Assembly: GCF_030269545.1 (NCBI RefSeq)
Contig: NZ_BSTN01000001.1
Location: 631,645-695,644, forward strand
Direction of reading: 5' to 3'
Length of the DNA stretch: 64,000 nucleotides
Source: Actinomadura sp. NBRC 104425
Lineage (GTDB): Bacteria > Actinomycetota > Actinomycetes > Streptosporangiales > Streptosporangiaceae
How positions within the stretch are numbered: position 1 is the stretch's first letter; each line of letters starts with the position of its first letter. Made by a program: the position numbers and the translations under genes. The notes below the pieces were generated by a model. That model was given only the letters and a program-made list of their open reading frames with translations, ran no database searches and had not been told where the DNA came from. Positions 42,596 through 52,051 of this stretch are shown piece by piece.

Positions 42596-43250
42596 GTCGG
42601 AACTGAGGGGCGGCGGCGGGCGCGCCTTGCCGGCCGACGAGATCGTCGATCTTCCCGGCGACCGCGCCGGACGGCAGCCCGCCGCCGGCCGTGCGGTCGC
42701 GCCCCGCCCGCACGGTCGCCGCGGGCTGCGGGTCCTGTGGCCGGTCGCGGGCAGCCTGGCCTCGACCGCCACCGCGGCGACGATCCTGTACACCGGGATC
42801 GACGTGACGCCCCTCGACGACCGGCCCACCCTGGCGCCGCCGCGCGCCTCGGCGCCCGAAAGCCCGGGCGACTCCGCCGGGCCCTCCGCGACCGAGACCG
42901 TCCCGGCCACCACGCCCGCCCCGGATCCGCCGTCCACCGGCAGGGCGCCGCCGCCCGACAAGCCGCCGGCCCGCCGCACCCCCGAGCGCGACGACGCGCT
43001 CAAAAACCTGCGCAGGTCGGTGGAGAACGGCGTGCGCGCCGACGAAATCCGCTCCGACGTGGGCCTGGACCTGACCAACATCATCGATGCCACGATCCGG
43101 GAGGCCCGCCGGGGCGAGCACGACCTCGTGGACGTCCGCATCGACCAGCTGCGCACCAAGGTGGTCACCCGCACCCGCGAGGGCGGCATCACCGGCGAGC
43201 GCGCCCGGCGTCTGCAGCACCTGCTCGACGAGGCCGACGCGCAGTTCTAG
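42585..43250 (+). CDS. Single-pass membrane protein sharing the pseudokinase's outer domain
   Basis: This 221-residue protein has a cytoplasmic N-terminus of about 50 residues, a membrane helix (VLWPVAGSLASTATAATILY), a Pro/Ser/Thr linker and an outer helical domain: NLRRSVENGVRADEIRSDVG, LDLTNIIDATIREARRGEHD, LRTKVVTRTREGGITGERAR. It matches the pseudokinase end (DDVALDLTNLINNLRNEVAA, LRRKIDTRLRERALTADAAA). It has no kinase domain. The ATG at 42585 lies inside the pseudokinase gene, so the two are coupled and probably made in equal amounts, perhaps as a heteromeric sensor. Ligand unknown. Confidence 0.75.
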   Translation: MADESELRGGGGRALPADEIVDLPGDRAGRQPAAGRAVAPRPHGRRGLRVLWPVAGSLASTATAATILYTGIDVTPLDDRPTLAPPRASAPESPGDSAGPSATETVPATTPAPDPPSTGRAPPPDKPPARRTPERDDALKNLRRSVENGVRADEIRSDVGLDLTNIIDATIREARRGEHDLVDVRIDQLRTKVVTRTREGGITGERARRLQHLLDEADAQF

Positions 43251-43534
43251 GACGGCGCATCGACCGCAATTTCTTTCGGTCGGTGACACGGTAGTCGGGG
43301 GGAGAACCGGGTCCTCCCGAGGGGGGAGAATTGGCACCTGCGGGGGATGGCGATAATGCCGAAGAACGGAGGTGATACGCCTTCCGACGCCCACTTTTCT
43401 GATCTGCCGGCGGCGGCGCGCCCGCGGCGAGATGGGCATGCGGCGGCGAGGCCGATAGGCACCGGCCGGACGCTTCACATGGACAGGCGCCCCCTGCCGA
43501 GAGCAGGAGACGCCCGTGTGCGGTGGGTCAGGCC

Positions 43535-43993
43535 CTACCGGCCGTCCCCAAAGCCGCCGTATCCGCCGAACCCCCGGCCGTAGCCGAAGTTCCGGCCGTA
43601 GCCGAACTTCCCGAAGTTGCGGCCGTAGCCGAAGCCTCGGCCGTAGCCGAACTTGCCGAAGCCCCGCCCGTAACCGAAGCCCCGGCCGTAACCGAACTTG
43701 CGGTGGTGGTGGCGGAAGAAGCGGTGGTGGCGGAAGAAGCGGTGGTGACGGAAGCCGCGGTGGCCCCAGCCCCAGCCCCAGTCCTTGCGCACATGGCGGC
43801 CGATGCGCTTGCACCCCTTCTTGCCGGTGCACCGTATGGGACGCACCGCGCTGGTCGAGGTCACCTGGCCGCTGACGGCGGTGGCGCCGCCGGCGGCGGT
43901 GGACGCCTGGGCGGCGGGCGTGAGCGCGGCCATGCCGCTCAGCGCGAGCCCGGAGATGCCCAAGGCGACCCCCGTGCGAATGTCGATTCGCAT
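43535..43993 (-). CDS. Secreted Gly/Tyr/Phe/Arg/His-rich repeat protein
   Basis: This 152-residue protein has a clear signal peptide (MRIDIRTGVALGISGLALSG..., cleavage likely after AAQA). The mature part has a Cys pair (RCTGKKGC), a block of three RFFRHH-like units, and then three FGKFGYGRxFGYGR units, ending FGGYGGFGDGR. Such sequences tend to self-associate or bind metal through His. It is not a chaplin, since the chaplin domain and sorting signal are missing. The GT-C gene at 44232 is upstream on the same strand, 238 bases away. Function unknown; the signal peptide makes it a credible gene. Confidence 0.65.
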   Translation of the reverse strand: MRIDIRTGVALGISGLALSGMAALTPAAQASTAAGGATAVSGQVTSTSAVRPIRCTGKKGCKRIGRHVRKDWGWGWGHRGFRHHRFFRHHRFFRHHHRKFGYGRGFGYGRGFGKFGYGRGFGYGRNFGKFGYGRNFGYGRGFGGYGGFGDGR

Positions 43994-44231
43994 GTCTCCC
44001 CCCTCTGGGTTTTCGACCTTGGCGAGAGGCGGACATTTCCCGATTTCTCGCCAAATAAGGGGATGCCCGAGGCTCCTTGTGCAAATACCTCCGGATCAGC
44101 AAAGAGAAGCAAGATTACCGCGATGATGATCGTCGCCGCCGCAACCGGCGTCCGCCGATATGGCGACAGCGGAGAGTGTTCATGCAAACACTTTCAGTAA
44201 TTCATAAAGTGGTCGGGCCGCCGAAAGGCGT

Positions 44232-45785
44232 TCACTGGCCGACTTTTTCGCGGTGCTCCGCCGGTTCGGAGGCGCCGGGCAGTTCGCCGGGCTCGGGCGA
44301 CGCCGCCTCGGCGGCGGCCGGGGGCGTGACGGCCGGGCGGGGCCGGCGGGCGAAGGTCAGGCCCGCGGCGAGCGCGGCGAACGGGATGGCGGGCAGGACG
44401 TAGCGGTAGTCGAAGTCGGCGGTGGCGGCCGGGACGACCAGCAGCGCCAGCGCGATCGACCACGGCAGCAGCACCTCGCCGCCGAGCCGCCGCACCCGCA
44501 CCAGCACGCCCAGCAACCCCACCGCCATCAAGGCGCCCAGGTACGGGCCGCGCACGAACGCCCAGTCCTGGTAGTCGCGCATCCATTCGCCGTAAGGCTC
44601 CACGACGCGCGCCTGGGCCGTCTTGCCGCCGTACGGGTAGGCGCGCAGGGCGTGGTCGTCCCGCAGCGCCGCGCCGACCGGGAACTCGTACTCCTCGACG
44701 GTGCTCTTGCGCGGGTAGGGCTTGCGCTCCCACTCGAAGGAGCGGAACGTGTCGCGCACGATCACGCGGGCGTAGTCGCCGGGCTGCTTGGTGATCGCGG
44801 CCATGGCGAACTCCCCGGCCAGTTCGTTCGCCTTGGGGTTGTACATCCAGCCGGGCACCTTCTTGAAGCCCGAGTCGTCGCCCCACAGCGCCTGGAACGC
44901 CGGTGCGGTGCCGGGCACGGGCGGCAGGTGGTCGCGGCACAGGATCGCGACCTCGGGGTCGGGCTTGATGATGTCGCAGCGGGCGAAGTCGACGGTGCGT
45001 CCGTACAGCCAGATGCGGTCGGTGGTGGTGATGGCCCACTTGCCGTGCGCGGCGTGGAACCACGACATGTAGAGCGCGACGGGGATCACCGCCGCCGCGA
45101 CCGTCGCGGCCATGGCCCGCCAGCCCGAGCGCATCACCAGCATGCACACCAGCAACACGATCAGCATGGGCAGCCCCACCGACCGCACCATCGCCGCGGC
45201 GGAGATCAGCAGGCCCGCCAGGGCCCCGGCCCACCAGCTCATCCGGCGGGGCTTCCACAGCGCCGCGGTGATGCCGGCGGCGAGCAGGAAGGTGAACAGC
45301 CCGTCCGACACGAGCATGTGCTCGAGCTGGATCTGGTACGCGTCGTACAGCACCGGCACCGACAGCAGGGACGCGACCAGGCCCGGCAGCCACACGCCGC
45401 GGCGCGGCCAGGCGGCGCGGATCGCCCGCCACACCAGCGCGTACACCATGACGCCGGTGAGCACGCCCAGCGCGTGCTGCGCCGCCAGCACGACCAGGAA
45501 GCTGTGGAACGGCTTGAGCAGCCACAGGAACACCGAGTAGCCGCCGGGCCGCAGCGGGGACGGCTCGAAGTGCAGCGCGCCTTCCAGATAGGTGTTGGAG
45601 TCGCCGAACCACAGCACCGACGGGAAGCCCCGCACCGCGATCCAGCGGATCACGACCGCTCCGGCCAGCACGACCAGGAACAGGCCGTGCCCGAGCAGAC
45701 CCCTGCCCAGACCGCGCAGCAGCCGATGCGCCGGGCCACGCGTCGATCGGCTCGTACCCTGCACGTTGGTGGCCTCGTCGCTCAC
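44232..45785 (-). CDS. Integral membrane glycosyltransferase-like protein (GT39/ArnT type)
   Basis: This 517-residue protein has about ten helices. The first outer loop carries WFGDSNTYLEGALHFEPSPL, with an Asp placed as in GT-C enzymes, followed by LRPGGYSVFLWLLKPF. A large outer loop at about 250-390 (FARCDIIKPDPEVAILCRDH and onwards) precedes the last helices. The C-terminal 45 residues are disordered. It probably transfers a sugar from a polyprenyl-phosphate donor outside the membrane. GTG 45785 is preferred, with GGAG five bases before it; ATG 45809 lies inside the tandem repeat upstream. It is divergent from another GT-C gene at 46020. Confidence 0.72.
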   Translation of the reverse strand: MSDEATNVQGTSRSTRGPAHRLLRGLGRGLLGHGLFLVVLAGAVVIRWIAVRGFPSVLWFGDSNTYLEGALHFEPSPLRPGGYSVFLWLLKPFHSFLVVLAAQHALGVLTGVMVYALVWRAIRAAWPRRGVWLPGLVASLLSVPVLYDAYQIQLEHMLVSDGLFTFLLAAGITAALWKPRRMSWWAGALAGLLISAAAMVRSVGLPMLIVLLVCMLVMRSGWRAMAATVAAAVIPVALYMSWFHAAHGKWAITTTDRIWLYGRTVDFARCDIIKPDPEVAILCRDHLPPVPGTAPAFQALWGDDSGFKKVPGWMYNPKANELAGEFAMAAITKQPGDYARVIVRDTFRSFEWERKPYPRKSTVEEYEFPVGAALRDDHALRAYPYGGKTAQARVVEPYGEWMRDYQDWAFVRGPYLGALMAVGLLGVLVRVRRLGGEVLLPWSIALALLVVPAATADFDYRYVLPAIPFAALAAGLTFARRPRPAVTPPAAAEAASPEPGELPGASEPAEHREKVGQ

Positions 45786-45805
45786 TCCAGCTCCGCGCTT
45801 TCCGT

Positions 45806-45900
45806 CCATGCGGCCGTACTCGGCCCCATCCATGCGGCTATACCCGGCCCATCCATACGGCCGTACTCGGCCCCATCCATACGGCCGCATTCGGCCGGGT
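45806..45900. repeat. Four tandem copies of a 23-24-bp repeat
   Basis: Copies run 45806-45829, 45830-45852, 45853-45876 and 45877-45900. On the plus strand they read close to CCATACGGCCGTACTCGGCC followed by CCAT. The second copy is one base shorter, so the array does not keep a reading frame and is not coding. It fills the space in front of the minus-strand gene starting at 45785, in a divergent promoter region. It could be operator sites or slippage-prone DNA. Confidence 0.85.
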
Positions 45901-46019
45901 ACGCGAACCCCCCCGCACCGCCCCCGCGAAGCATAGCCCGCCCGCACACGGCGGAGATCATTTACGCGATTCCCGCCTAGGATCGAAACGACCACCTTTG
46001 CACGGGGACGGGGGTCTTC

Positions 46020-47618
46020 ATGGCGAAGCGCGTCCTGCCTGCGGGTGCGATCGGACGAGCCGCCGGGCATCTCCGCAGGGCCGACGTGCTCGCCGTGGCG
46101 CTCCCCGTGGTGCTGTCGTTCGCGGTGGGCCTGTGGGCGCTGGCCCGGCCGGCGCTGTGGCGGGACGAGGCCGTCACGATCGGGGTGGCGCGGCGTCCGC
46201 CGTGGGACGCGCTGCGGCTGCTGGCCGACATCGACGCCGTGCACGGCCTGTACTACCTGCTCATGCATCCGGTGGTGGCGGTGTTCGGCGCCGGGGAGAC
46301 GGCCGTGCGGCTGCCGTCGGTGCTGGGCGCCGCGGCCGCGTCGGGGCTCACCGCGTGGCTCGGGCTGCGGCTGGCGGACGCGCGGACGGGCCTGGTCGCC
46401 GGGCTGCTGGTCGCGGTGTCGCCGGCGATGTCGCGGTACGCCCAGGAGGCCCGCCAGTACACGTGGGTGACGGCGCTGGCGGTGGCGGCGACGCTGCTGC
46501 TGGTCCGCGCCCTGGAGCAGCGCGACGACGACAGCGGGCGGCGGGCCTGGGCCGCCTACGGCGCGATGGTCGCGCTGATGGGGTGGCTGCACCTGTTCTC
46601 GCTTTTGCTGGTGCTGCCGCACGCGGTGGCGGCGCGGCGCGACCTGCGGCGCTGGGCGGTGGCGGCGGGCTGCGCGCTGGCGGCGGCGCTGCCGCTGGCG
46701 CTGCTGTCGGTCACGCAGCGGGCGCAGGTCAACTGGATCACCCGGCCCGGCCGCGACGACCTGTGGTACCTGCTCGACATGCTGGCGGGCGGGCGCCGGC
46801 TGATCCTGCCGACCCTCGCGCTGGCGGCCGTCGCGCTGTGGCGCCCGACCGTGCGTCCCGTCCACGACGCGCAGGACGACACGCGCTGGGTGCTGCTGGC
46901 GTGGCTGGCGCTGCCGCCGGCCGCGCTGCTGGCGGTCTCGTTCGTCATACCGACGTACCTGTTCCGCTACGTGCTGTTCTGCTTCCCGGCGCTGGCGCTG
47001 CTGGTCGCGCTGGGCCTGCGGCGGCTGCCCGCGTGGGCCGCGGCGGCCGCGGTGGCGGCGCTCGCCGTGGCGATGGTCCCGGCGCACCGGCAGATCCGCG
47101 CGCCCGACGCCCGCGCCGACGACCTGCGGACGCTCAGCACGATCATCCGGACCGGCAAGCAGCCGGGCGACGCGCTGCTGTTCCACCAGGAGTACTACCG
47201 GCGCGCCATGAGCGCCTACGCCGACGCCTACGCGGGGCTGCGCGACATCGCCCTGGCGCGGACGGGCACGCAGTCGGGCACCATCGACGGCGAGGAGGTC
47301 TCCTCGGCCGAGCTGGCGCGGCGCCTGGCGGGCGTGCGGCGCCTGTGGTACGTCCACCGCAACGCCAAGGCCCCCGACGCCCCTGACCGCGCCAAGGAGC
47401 GGCTGGTCCGCCGGTCCGGCGTCTTCCGCCTGGTGAAGCGCTGGCGGTTCAAGGGCGGCACCGTGACCCTGTACGAGAACGTGCGGCCCGGCACCGTGCC
47501 CGGAGGCGCCGGCACAGACGGGGACGGCGCGCGGCGCACCGCCGCCGTCCCCGGGGCGCTCAGCCCCGCAGGCGGCGGGCGAAGCGCCGCGCGGCCTGCG
47601 CGGCCCGCGCCGGCGTGA
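46020..47618 (+). CDS. GT-C membrane mannosyltransferase-like protein (GT39 type)
   Basis: This 532-residue protein has about ten helices. The first outer loop has PALWRDEAVTIGVARRPPWD, the Asp-Glu pair of PMT/ArnT-type GT-C enzymes, followed by DAVHGLYYLLMHPVVAVFG and PSVLGAAAASGL. RYAQEARQYTWVTALAVAAT in the next loop is also typical. A soluble end of about 170 residues follows. It is expected to use a polyprenyl-phosphate sugar, possibly mannose, outside the membrane. GACGGGGGT lies just before the ATG. The last 59 bases overlap the end of the convergent GT2 gene. Confidence 0.8.
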   Translation: MAKRVLPAGAIGRAAGHLRRADVLAVALPVVLSFAVGLWALARPALWRDEAVTIGVARRPPWDALRLLADIDAVHGLYYLLMHPVVAVFGAGETAVRLPSVLGAAAASGLTAWLGLRLADARTGLVAGLLVAVSPAMSRYAQEARQYTWVTALAVAATLLLVRALEQRDDDSGRRAWAAYGAMVALMGWLHLFSLLLVLPHAVAARRDLRRWAVAAGCALAAALPLALLSVTQRAQVNWITRPGRDDLWYLLDMLAGGRRLILPTLALAAVALWRPTVRPVHDAQDDTRWVLLAWLALPPAALLAVSFVIPTYLFRYVLFCFPALALLVALGLRRLPAWAAAAAVAALAVAMVPAHRQIRAPDARADDLRTLSTIIRTGKQPGDALLFHQEYYRRAMSAYADAYAGLRDIALARTGTQSGTIDGEEVSSAELARRLAGVRRLWYVHRNAKAPDAPDRAKERLVRRSGVFRLVKRWRFKGGTVTLYENVRPGTVPGGAGTDGDGARRTAAVPGALSPAGGGRSAARPARPAPA

Positions 47619-49518
47619 TCTTCACCGACAGCCCGCCGCGTTCGGTGCGGTACGGCGCGGCCTGCCGCAGCCTGCCCGCCGGGCCGGGCCGCGGCAGAGC
47701 GGGCGGGGCCGGGGGGCGCACCCGGATCGTGACGCCGTCGACGGTGAACCGCACCCAGGGCGTCCACCGGCCCGGGTCGCAGCCGCGCAGGTCGAACTCG
47801 GCCGTCAGGTTCACAGCCTCGGGGACGCACGACGCCCACGCCTTCGCCGGCACCACCGTGCCGTCCTGGCGGCGCAGCAGCTCGGCGGACGCCTCCACCG
47901 GGTGGCCGGACGGCAGCGCGCTCGGCACGTGACCGGTGATCCGCAGCACCCCGTCCGCCGCCCAGTCGGCGCTCTCCAGCGTCATCGCGGTGCCGGGGTG
48001 CGCGGCGGCCACCCGCAGCTCCAGGCCCTGCCCGCGGTGGGCGGGCACGACCGCGCGGCCGCCGCGCACCAGCCGCCGCTCGGGCGGTTCCAGGCCGTCG
48101 TCCGGGCTAAGCCGGCGGACCACGGTCAGCTCCTGCACCCGCATCTCGACGTGCAGGTCCCAGGCGCCGTCGTCCGGCGCGTCGTCGGCGGTCAGGTCGA
48201 TGTCGGCGCGGAACCTGTCGGAGCCCAGCGCGCGGACGGGCAGGCGGCGCTCGCCGGCCGGCTCGCCCCGCCGCCTGAGCAGCAGGGTCGTCTCCACCCG
48301 CTCGGTGACGCCCGACAGCGCGGCGCGGCCGGCGACGCGCAGGCCGGACGGCGTCCAGGACACCTCGGTCAGCCGGTTCTCGGTGCCGATCCGGTCGGTG
48401 ATGTCGTACAGGTGGTCGGGCAGCGCCGTGGCCGGGTCGCGGAACCGGGGGTAGGCCAGGAACGCCTTGTCCTTGTCCACGACGGTGGGCGGCGGCGGGC
48501 CGTCGGGGTCGGTCGCCACGATCTCGGCGAGCACGTCGTCCAGCCGGTACCGCAGGCAGTGCATCACCAGCCGGGACCGGGGCCACAGCCCGTGCTCGAC
48601 GCCGGGCGTGTACCAGGCGTCGACGAGCCGGCGGGCGCCGACGCGGGTGAGCGCCTGCTCCTCCTCCGGCAGCTCGCGGTAGCGGGGGCCGAACCGGGTG
48701 GCGATCTCGTGCCGGAAGTGCCGCAGCATCAGCCGGTCGCGCAGCGGGCCCGGCTCGACCCGCGCCGCCAGGTGGCTCATCACCTCCGAGATGGCCGGGA
48801 AGTACTGCTCGGCGGGCGCGCCGCCCTGCTGGATGATGCTGGTGCCGTCCTCTCGGGCGACCCAGTGGTAGCAGTCGTAGCCCGCCACGACCGAGATGCC
48901 GTCGGCGCCGAAGTACGCCTGGGCGGTGAACAGCATGTCCTCGTGCGAGTACAGGTTCTCCACGAACCGCAGCCCGAGCCGCTCCAGCAGCGACCGGCGG
49001 AACAGCTTCAGCGGCGACAGGGTGTTGTAGAGCAGCGGCGTCTCGGCGACGGTGGTGCGCGGCAGGTCGCGTGGGAACACCGGCGCCTGCCGGCCCACGC
49101 CCACGTACTGGCCGACGACCACGTCGGTGCCGTTGGCGTCGGCCATGGCGACCATGCGCTCCAGCGCCTCGGGGGCCAGGTGGTCGTCGGCGTCCAGGAA
49201 GAACACGTATTCGCCGGACGCCCGGTCGATGCCGGCGTTGCGCGGCGCACCGGGGCCGCCGGAGTTCGGCTGGTGCAGCACCGTCAGCCCGGACCGGGTG
49301 GCCGCCATCCGGTCCAGTTCCTCGCCGCTGCCGTCGGTCGATCCGTCGTCGACCGCGATGATCTCGATGGCGCCCGCGCCGGCCGACCGTCCCAGTGACT
49401 GCTCCTGCACCGACTCCAGCGCCCGCCGCAGCGTCGTCCGGCAGTTGTAGACCGGCATGACGACGGTCACCTTCGGCCTTTGCTCCACACCCACCCCGCG
49501 CGTCCGCAAATCTGTCAC
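47560..49518 (-). CDS. GT2-family glycosyltransferase with extended C-terminus
   Basis: The N-terminal GT-A domain is intact: VTVVMPVYNCRTTLRRALES, AVDDGSTDGS, GAPRNAGIDRASGEYVFFLD with DADDH as DxD, and LYSHEDMLF with the catalytic acidic residue. Like the TagF fusions nearby it continues with a beta-rich region, but it ends after 652 residues without the CDP-glycerol domain. It is therefore probably a side-chain or linkage-unit glycosyltransferase of the same polymer. GTG 49518 is used with a weak ribosome site; a GTG near 49491 is possible. It diverges from the fusion gene at 49754. Confidence 0.82.
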   Translation of the reverse strand: MTDLRTRGVGVEQRPKVTVVMPVYNCRTTLRRALESVQEQSLGRSAGAGAIEIIAVDDGSTDGSGEELDRMAATRSGLTVLHQPNSGGPGAPRNAGIDRASGEYVFFLDADDHLAPEALERMVAMADANGTDVVVGQYVGVGRQAPVFPRDLPRTTVAETPLLYNTLSPLKLFRRSLLERLGLRFVENLYSHEDMLFTAQAYFGADGISVVAGYDCYHWVAREDGTSIIQQGGAPAEQYFPAISEVMSHLAARVEPGPLRDRLMLRHFRHEIATRFGPRYRELPEEEQALTRVGARRLVDAWYTPGVEHGLWPRSRLVMHCLRYRLDDVLAEIVATDPDGPPPPTVVDKDKAFLAYPRFRDPATALPDHLYDITDRIGTENRLTEVSWTPSGLRVAGRAALSGVTERVETTLLLRRRGEPAGERRLPVRALGSDRFRADIDLTADDAPDDGAWDLHVEMRVQELTVVRRLSPDDGLEPPERRLVRGGRAVVPAHRGQGLELRVAAAHPGTAMTLESADWAADGVLRITGHVPSALPSGHPVEASAELLRRQDGTVVPAKAWASCVPEAVNLTAEFDLRGCDPGRWTPWVRFTVDGVTIRVRPPAPPALPRPGPAGRLRQAAPYRTERGGLSVKITPARAAQAARRFARRLRG

Positions 49519-49753
49519 CTGCAGAACTTCACCAGGCTATCCGTCGCCCCGCCGTGACGCGCCGCGTTTGCCGGTGTCGTCTACCGGTGCCGTCTGCGTC
49601 CCCGCCGCGGGCCCGGGGACGGCCCGCCCGGCCGCCATGCCCGCAGGTGTGGGCGGCGTCCTATCGAATCGGCGGCGTATGCCCGGTAAACACCGACTAA
49701 AGTCCGTACAGCCCCTCTACCGGCCGACCCCAGGACGAGACCTTTTCGGAGCC

Positions 49754-52000
49754 ATGGCAGACACCCCAGCTCACATCGGAGACGGACAGGCCGCTGCGCG
49801 CCCGGGCGCGCCCGTCTCGCTCAGTGTCGTCGTCCCCGTTCACCTGGTGCAGGGCTACCTGCGCCAGTGCCTGGACTCGATCCTGGTGCCGGACGCGCCG
49901 AACCTCGAAGTGATCGCGGTGGACGACGCCTCCCCCGACCACTGCGGGCAGATCCTCGACGAGTACGCCGCCCGCGACCCGCGGGTGCGGGTGCGGCACC
50001 TGGAGCGCAACGTCGGGCCGGGCGAGGCGCGCAACACGGGTCTGGACATGGCCACCGGCGACTACGTGTGGTTCGTCGACAGCGACGACTACCTCACCCC
50101 CGACGCGGTCTCCGCGGTGCTGGAGCGGCTGGCCGACACCCGCCCTGACGTGCTGCTGTTCGGCCACGCCCGCGAGTACTGGCACGGCAAGGTCAAGCGC
50201 TCCTCCGTCGGCGAGGTGTCCGGGGCCGAGGTGTTCGGCTGCGCCGAGCAGCCGTCGGTGCTGACGCTGACGGCGGCGGCCTGGAACCGGGTGATCCGCC
50301 GCCGGTTCCTGGTGGACCTCGGGCTGCGGTTCGGCGCCGGCCGCTACGAGGACGTCACCGTCGCCTACCCGGTGCTGCTGGCGGCCGAGCGGATCAGCCT
50401 GCTCGACCAGGTCTGCTACATCTACCGGCAGCGGCGCCGCGGCCCGGTCACCCGCACGACCAGCGCCCAGCACTTCGACGTCTTCGACCAGTACGACCGG
50501 GTGTTCGCGTTCCTCGACTCGCTGGGCGCAGACGGCGAACGGCTCCGGGCGCCGATGTTCGACCAGGCGCTGCGGCACATGCAGAAGATCCTGGAGCGCG
50601 GCGAGCGGCTGCACGAGGACGACGCCCCGCGCTACTTCGAGCGCATGGCGCAGGCCTACGCCGCGTACCGGCCCGCGGGGCACGAGCTTCCCCGCGACGA
50701 GCAGGCGGCCAAGAAGTACCAGCTCATCGAGAAGAACGACTACAAGGGCTACCAGCGGGTGCTGACCCGCAAGCCGCCGTCCCGCACGCCCGCCAAGGCC
50801 GCGACGGCGATGTTCCGCAAGCGCAAGCGCGCCGCCGTCAACGTCGCCAAGCGCACCGGCCTGCGCCAGTACTACAAGGCGCAGCTGCGCATGCCCATCG
50901 ACGAGAACCTGGCGGTGTTCGCCGCGTACTGGTACCGCGGCTACGCCTGCAACCCCGCCGCCATCTACGAGAGGATGCGGGAGCTGGCGCCGGACGTGCA
51001 CGGCGTGTGGGTGGTCAAGCGCGAGAACGTCAAGTCCGTGCCCAAGGGCGTGGACTACGTGGTGCGCGGGTCGAAGGACTTCTGGCGCGTCATGGCCCGC
51101 GGCAAGTACTTCGTCAACAACGTCAACTGGACCGACGACATCGTCAAGCGGCCCGGGCAGGTGCACGTGATGACCCACCACGGCACCCCGCTCAAGAGCA
51201 TGGGCCTGGACCAGATGAAGTACCCGGCCAGCGCCAAGGGCATGGACTTCAAGCTGATGATCTCCCGGGCGGACCGGTGGGACTTCGTGGTGTCGTCCAA
51301 CCCGCTGTCCACCGAGGCGTGGGAGCGCGGCTTCCCCTGCAAGTACGAGATGCTGGAGGTCGGCTACCCGCGCAACGACCGGCTGGTGCGGGCCACCGAC
51401 GCCGAGAAGGCCGACCTGCGGCGCAAGCTGGGCATCCCCGAGGGCAAGAAGGCCGTCCTCTACACGCCGACGCACCGCGAGTACCAGCGCTCGTTCCGGC
51501 CCACGTTCGACATCCGGCGGTTCGCCCGCGAGCTCGGCGACGAGTACGTGCTGCTGATGCGCGCCCACTACTTCTACAAGCCGGGCGCGGGCCAGTGGGA
51601 CCCCGAGCGGGTCATCGACGTGTCGGCGCACCGGTCGGTCGAGGACCTGTGCATCGCCTCCGACGCGCTGCTCACCGACTACTCGTCGATCATGTTCGAC
51701 TACGCGGTGCTGCCCGACCGGCCGATCGTGCTGTTCGTGCCCGACTGGGAGACTTACCAGCTCACCCGGGGCACCAACTTCGACGTCACCGCCTTCCCGC
51801 CGGGCGCCGTCGCGTACGACGAGGAGGAGCTGCTCAAGACGTTCCGCACCGGTGCGCCCTGGCTGGACGAGTCGGCGGTGCGGGCCCGCGCCGCGTTCCG
51901 CGCCCGGTTCTGCCCGTGGGACGACGGGCACGCCGCCGAGCGGACGGTCCGCCGCGTATTCCTCGGCGAACAGGTGCCCAATCCGCCCGAAGCCCCCTAG
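49754..52000 (+). CDS. Bifunctional GT2 / CDP-glycerol glycerophosphotransferase (short form)
   Basis: This encodes 748 residues. The GT2 domain has SLSVVVPVHLVQGYLRQCLD, AVDDASPDHCGQIL, and VWFVDSDDYLTPDA as DxD. The second half is the TagB/TagF domain, directly joined without the long beta-rich middle of its neighbours: MTHHGTPLKSMGLDQM, EVGYPRNDRLV, LYTPTHREYQRSF, and LLTDYSSIMFDYAV. It is expected to add alditol-phosphate units in teichoic-acid synthesis at the inner membrane face. ATG 49754 is chosen from the family N-terminus; the frame upstream to 49457 is Arg/Pro-rich. The next fusion gene follows after 51 bases, so they are probably cotranscribed. Confidence 0.88.
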   Translation: MADTPAHIGDGQAAARPGAPVSLSVVVPVHLVQGYLRQCLDSILVPDAPNLEVIAVDDASPDHCGQILDEYAARDPRVRVRHLERNVGPGEARNTGLDMATGDYVWFVDSDDYLTPDAVSAVLERLADTRPDVLLFGHAREYWHGKVKRSSVGEVSGAEVFGCAEQPSVLTLTAAAWNRVIRRRFLVDLGLRFGAGRYEDVTVAYPVLLAAERISLLDQVCYIYRQRRRGPVTRTTSAQHFDVFDQYDRVFAFLDSLGADGERLRAPMFDQALRHMQKILERGERLHEDDAPRYFERMAQAYAAYRPAGHELPRDEQAAKKYQLIEKNDYKGYQRVLTRKPPSRTPAKAATAMFRKRKRAAVNVAKRTGLRQYYKAQLRMPIDENLAVFAAYWYRGYACNPAAIYERMRELAPDVHGVWVVKRENVKSVPKGVDYVVRGSKDFWRVMARGKYFVNNVNWTDDIVKRPGQVHVMTHHGTPLKSMGLDQMKYPASAKGMDFKLMISRADRWDFVVSSNPLSTEAWERGFPCKYEMLEVGYPRNDRLVRATDAEKADLRRKLGIPEGKKAVLYTPTHREYQRSFRPTFDIRRFARELGDEYVLLMRAHYFYKPGAGQWDPERVIDVSAHRSVEDLCIASDALLTDYSSIMFDYAVLPDRPIVLFVPDWETYQLTRGTNFDVTAFPPGAVAYDEEELLKTFRTGAPWLDESAVRARAAFRARFCPWDDGHAAERTVRRVFLGEQVPNPPEAP

Positions 52001-52051
52001 ACTCCCGCCACCATAGGCTCCCCGCCATCCCCCCGGCAGAAGGAGATCGCC

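Noticed and set aside
43528..44200. A plus-strand frame with many EV/AVAE repeats opposite the Gly/Tyr-rich gene
   Set aside because: The repeats are only the complement of the GYGR codons; the minus strand has a signal peptide and a sensible start.
45806..45900. Possible CRISPR array
   Set aside because: The 23-24-bp units are directly adjacent, without spacers, and no cas gene is in the window.
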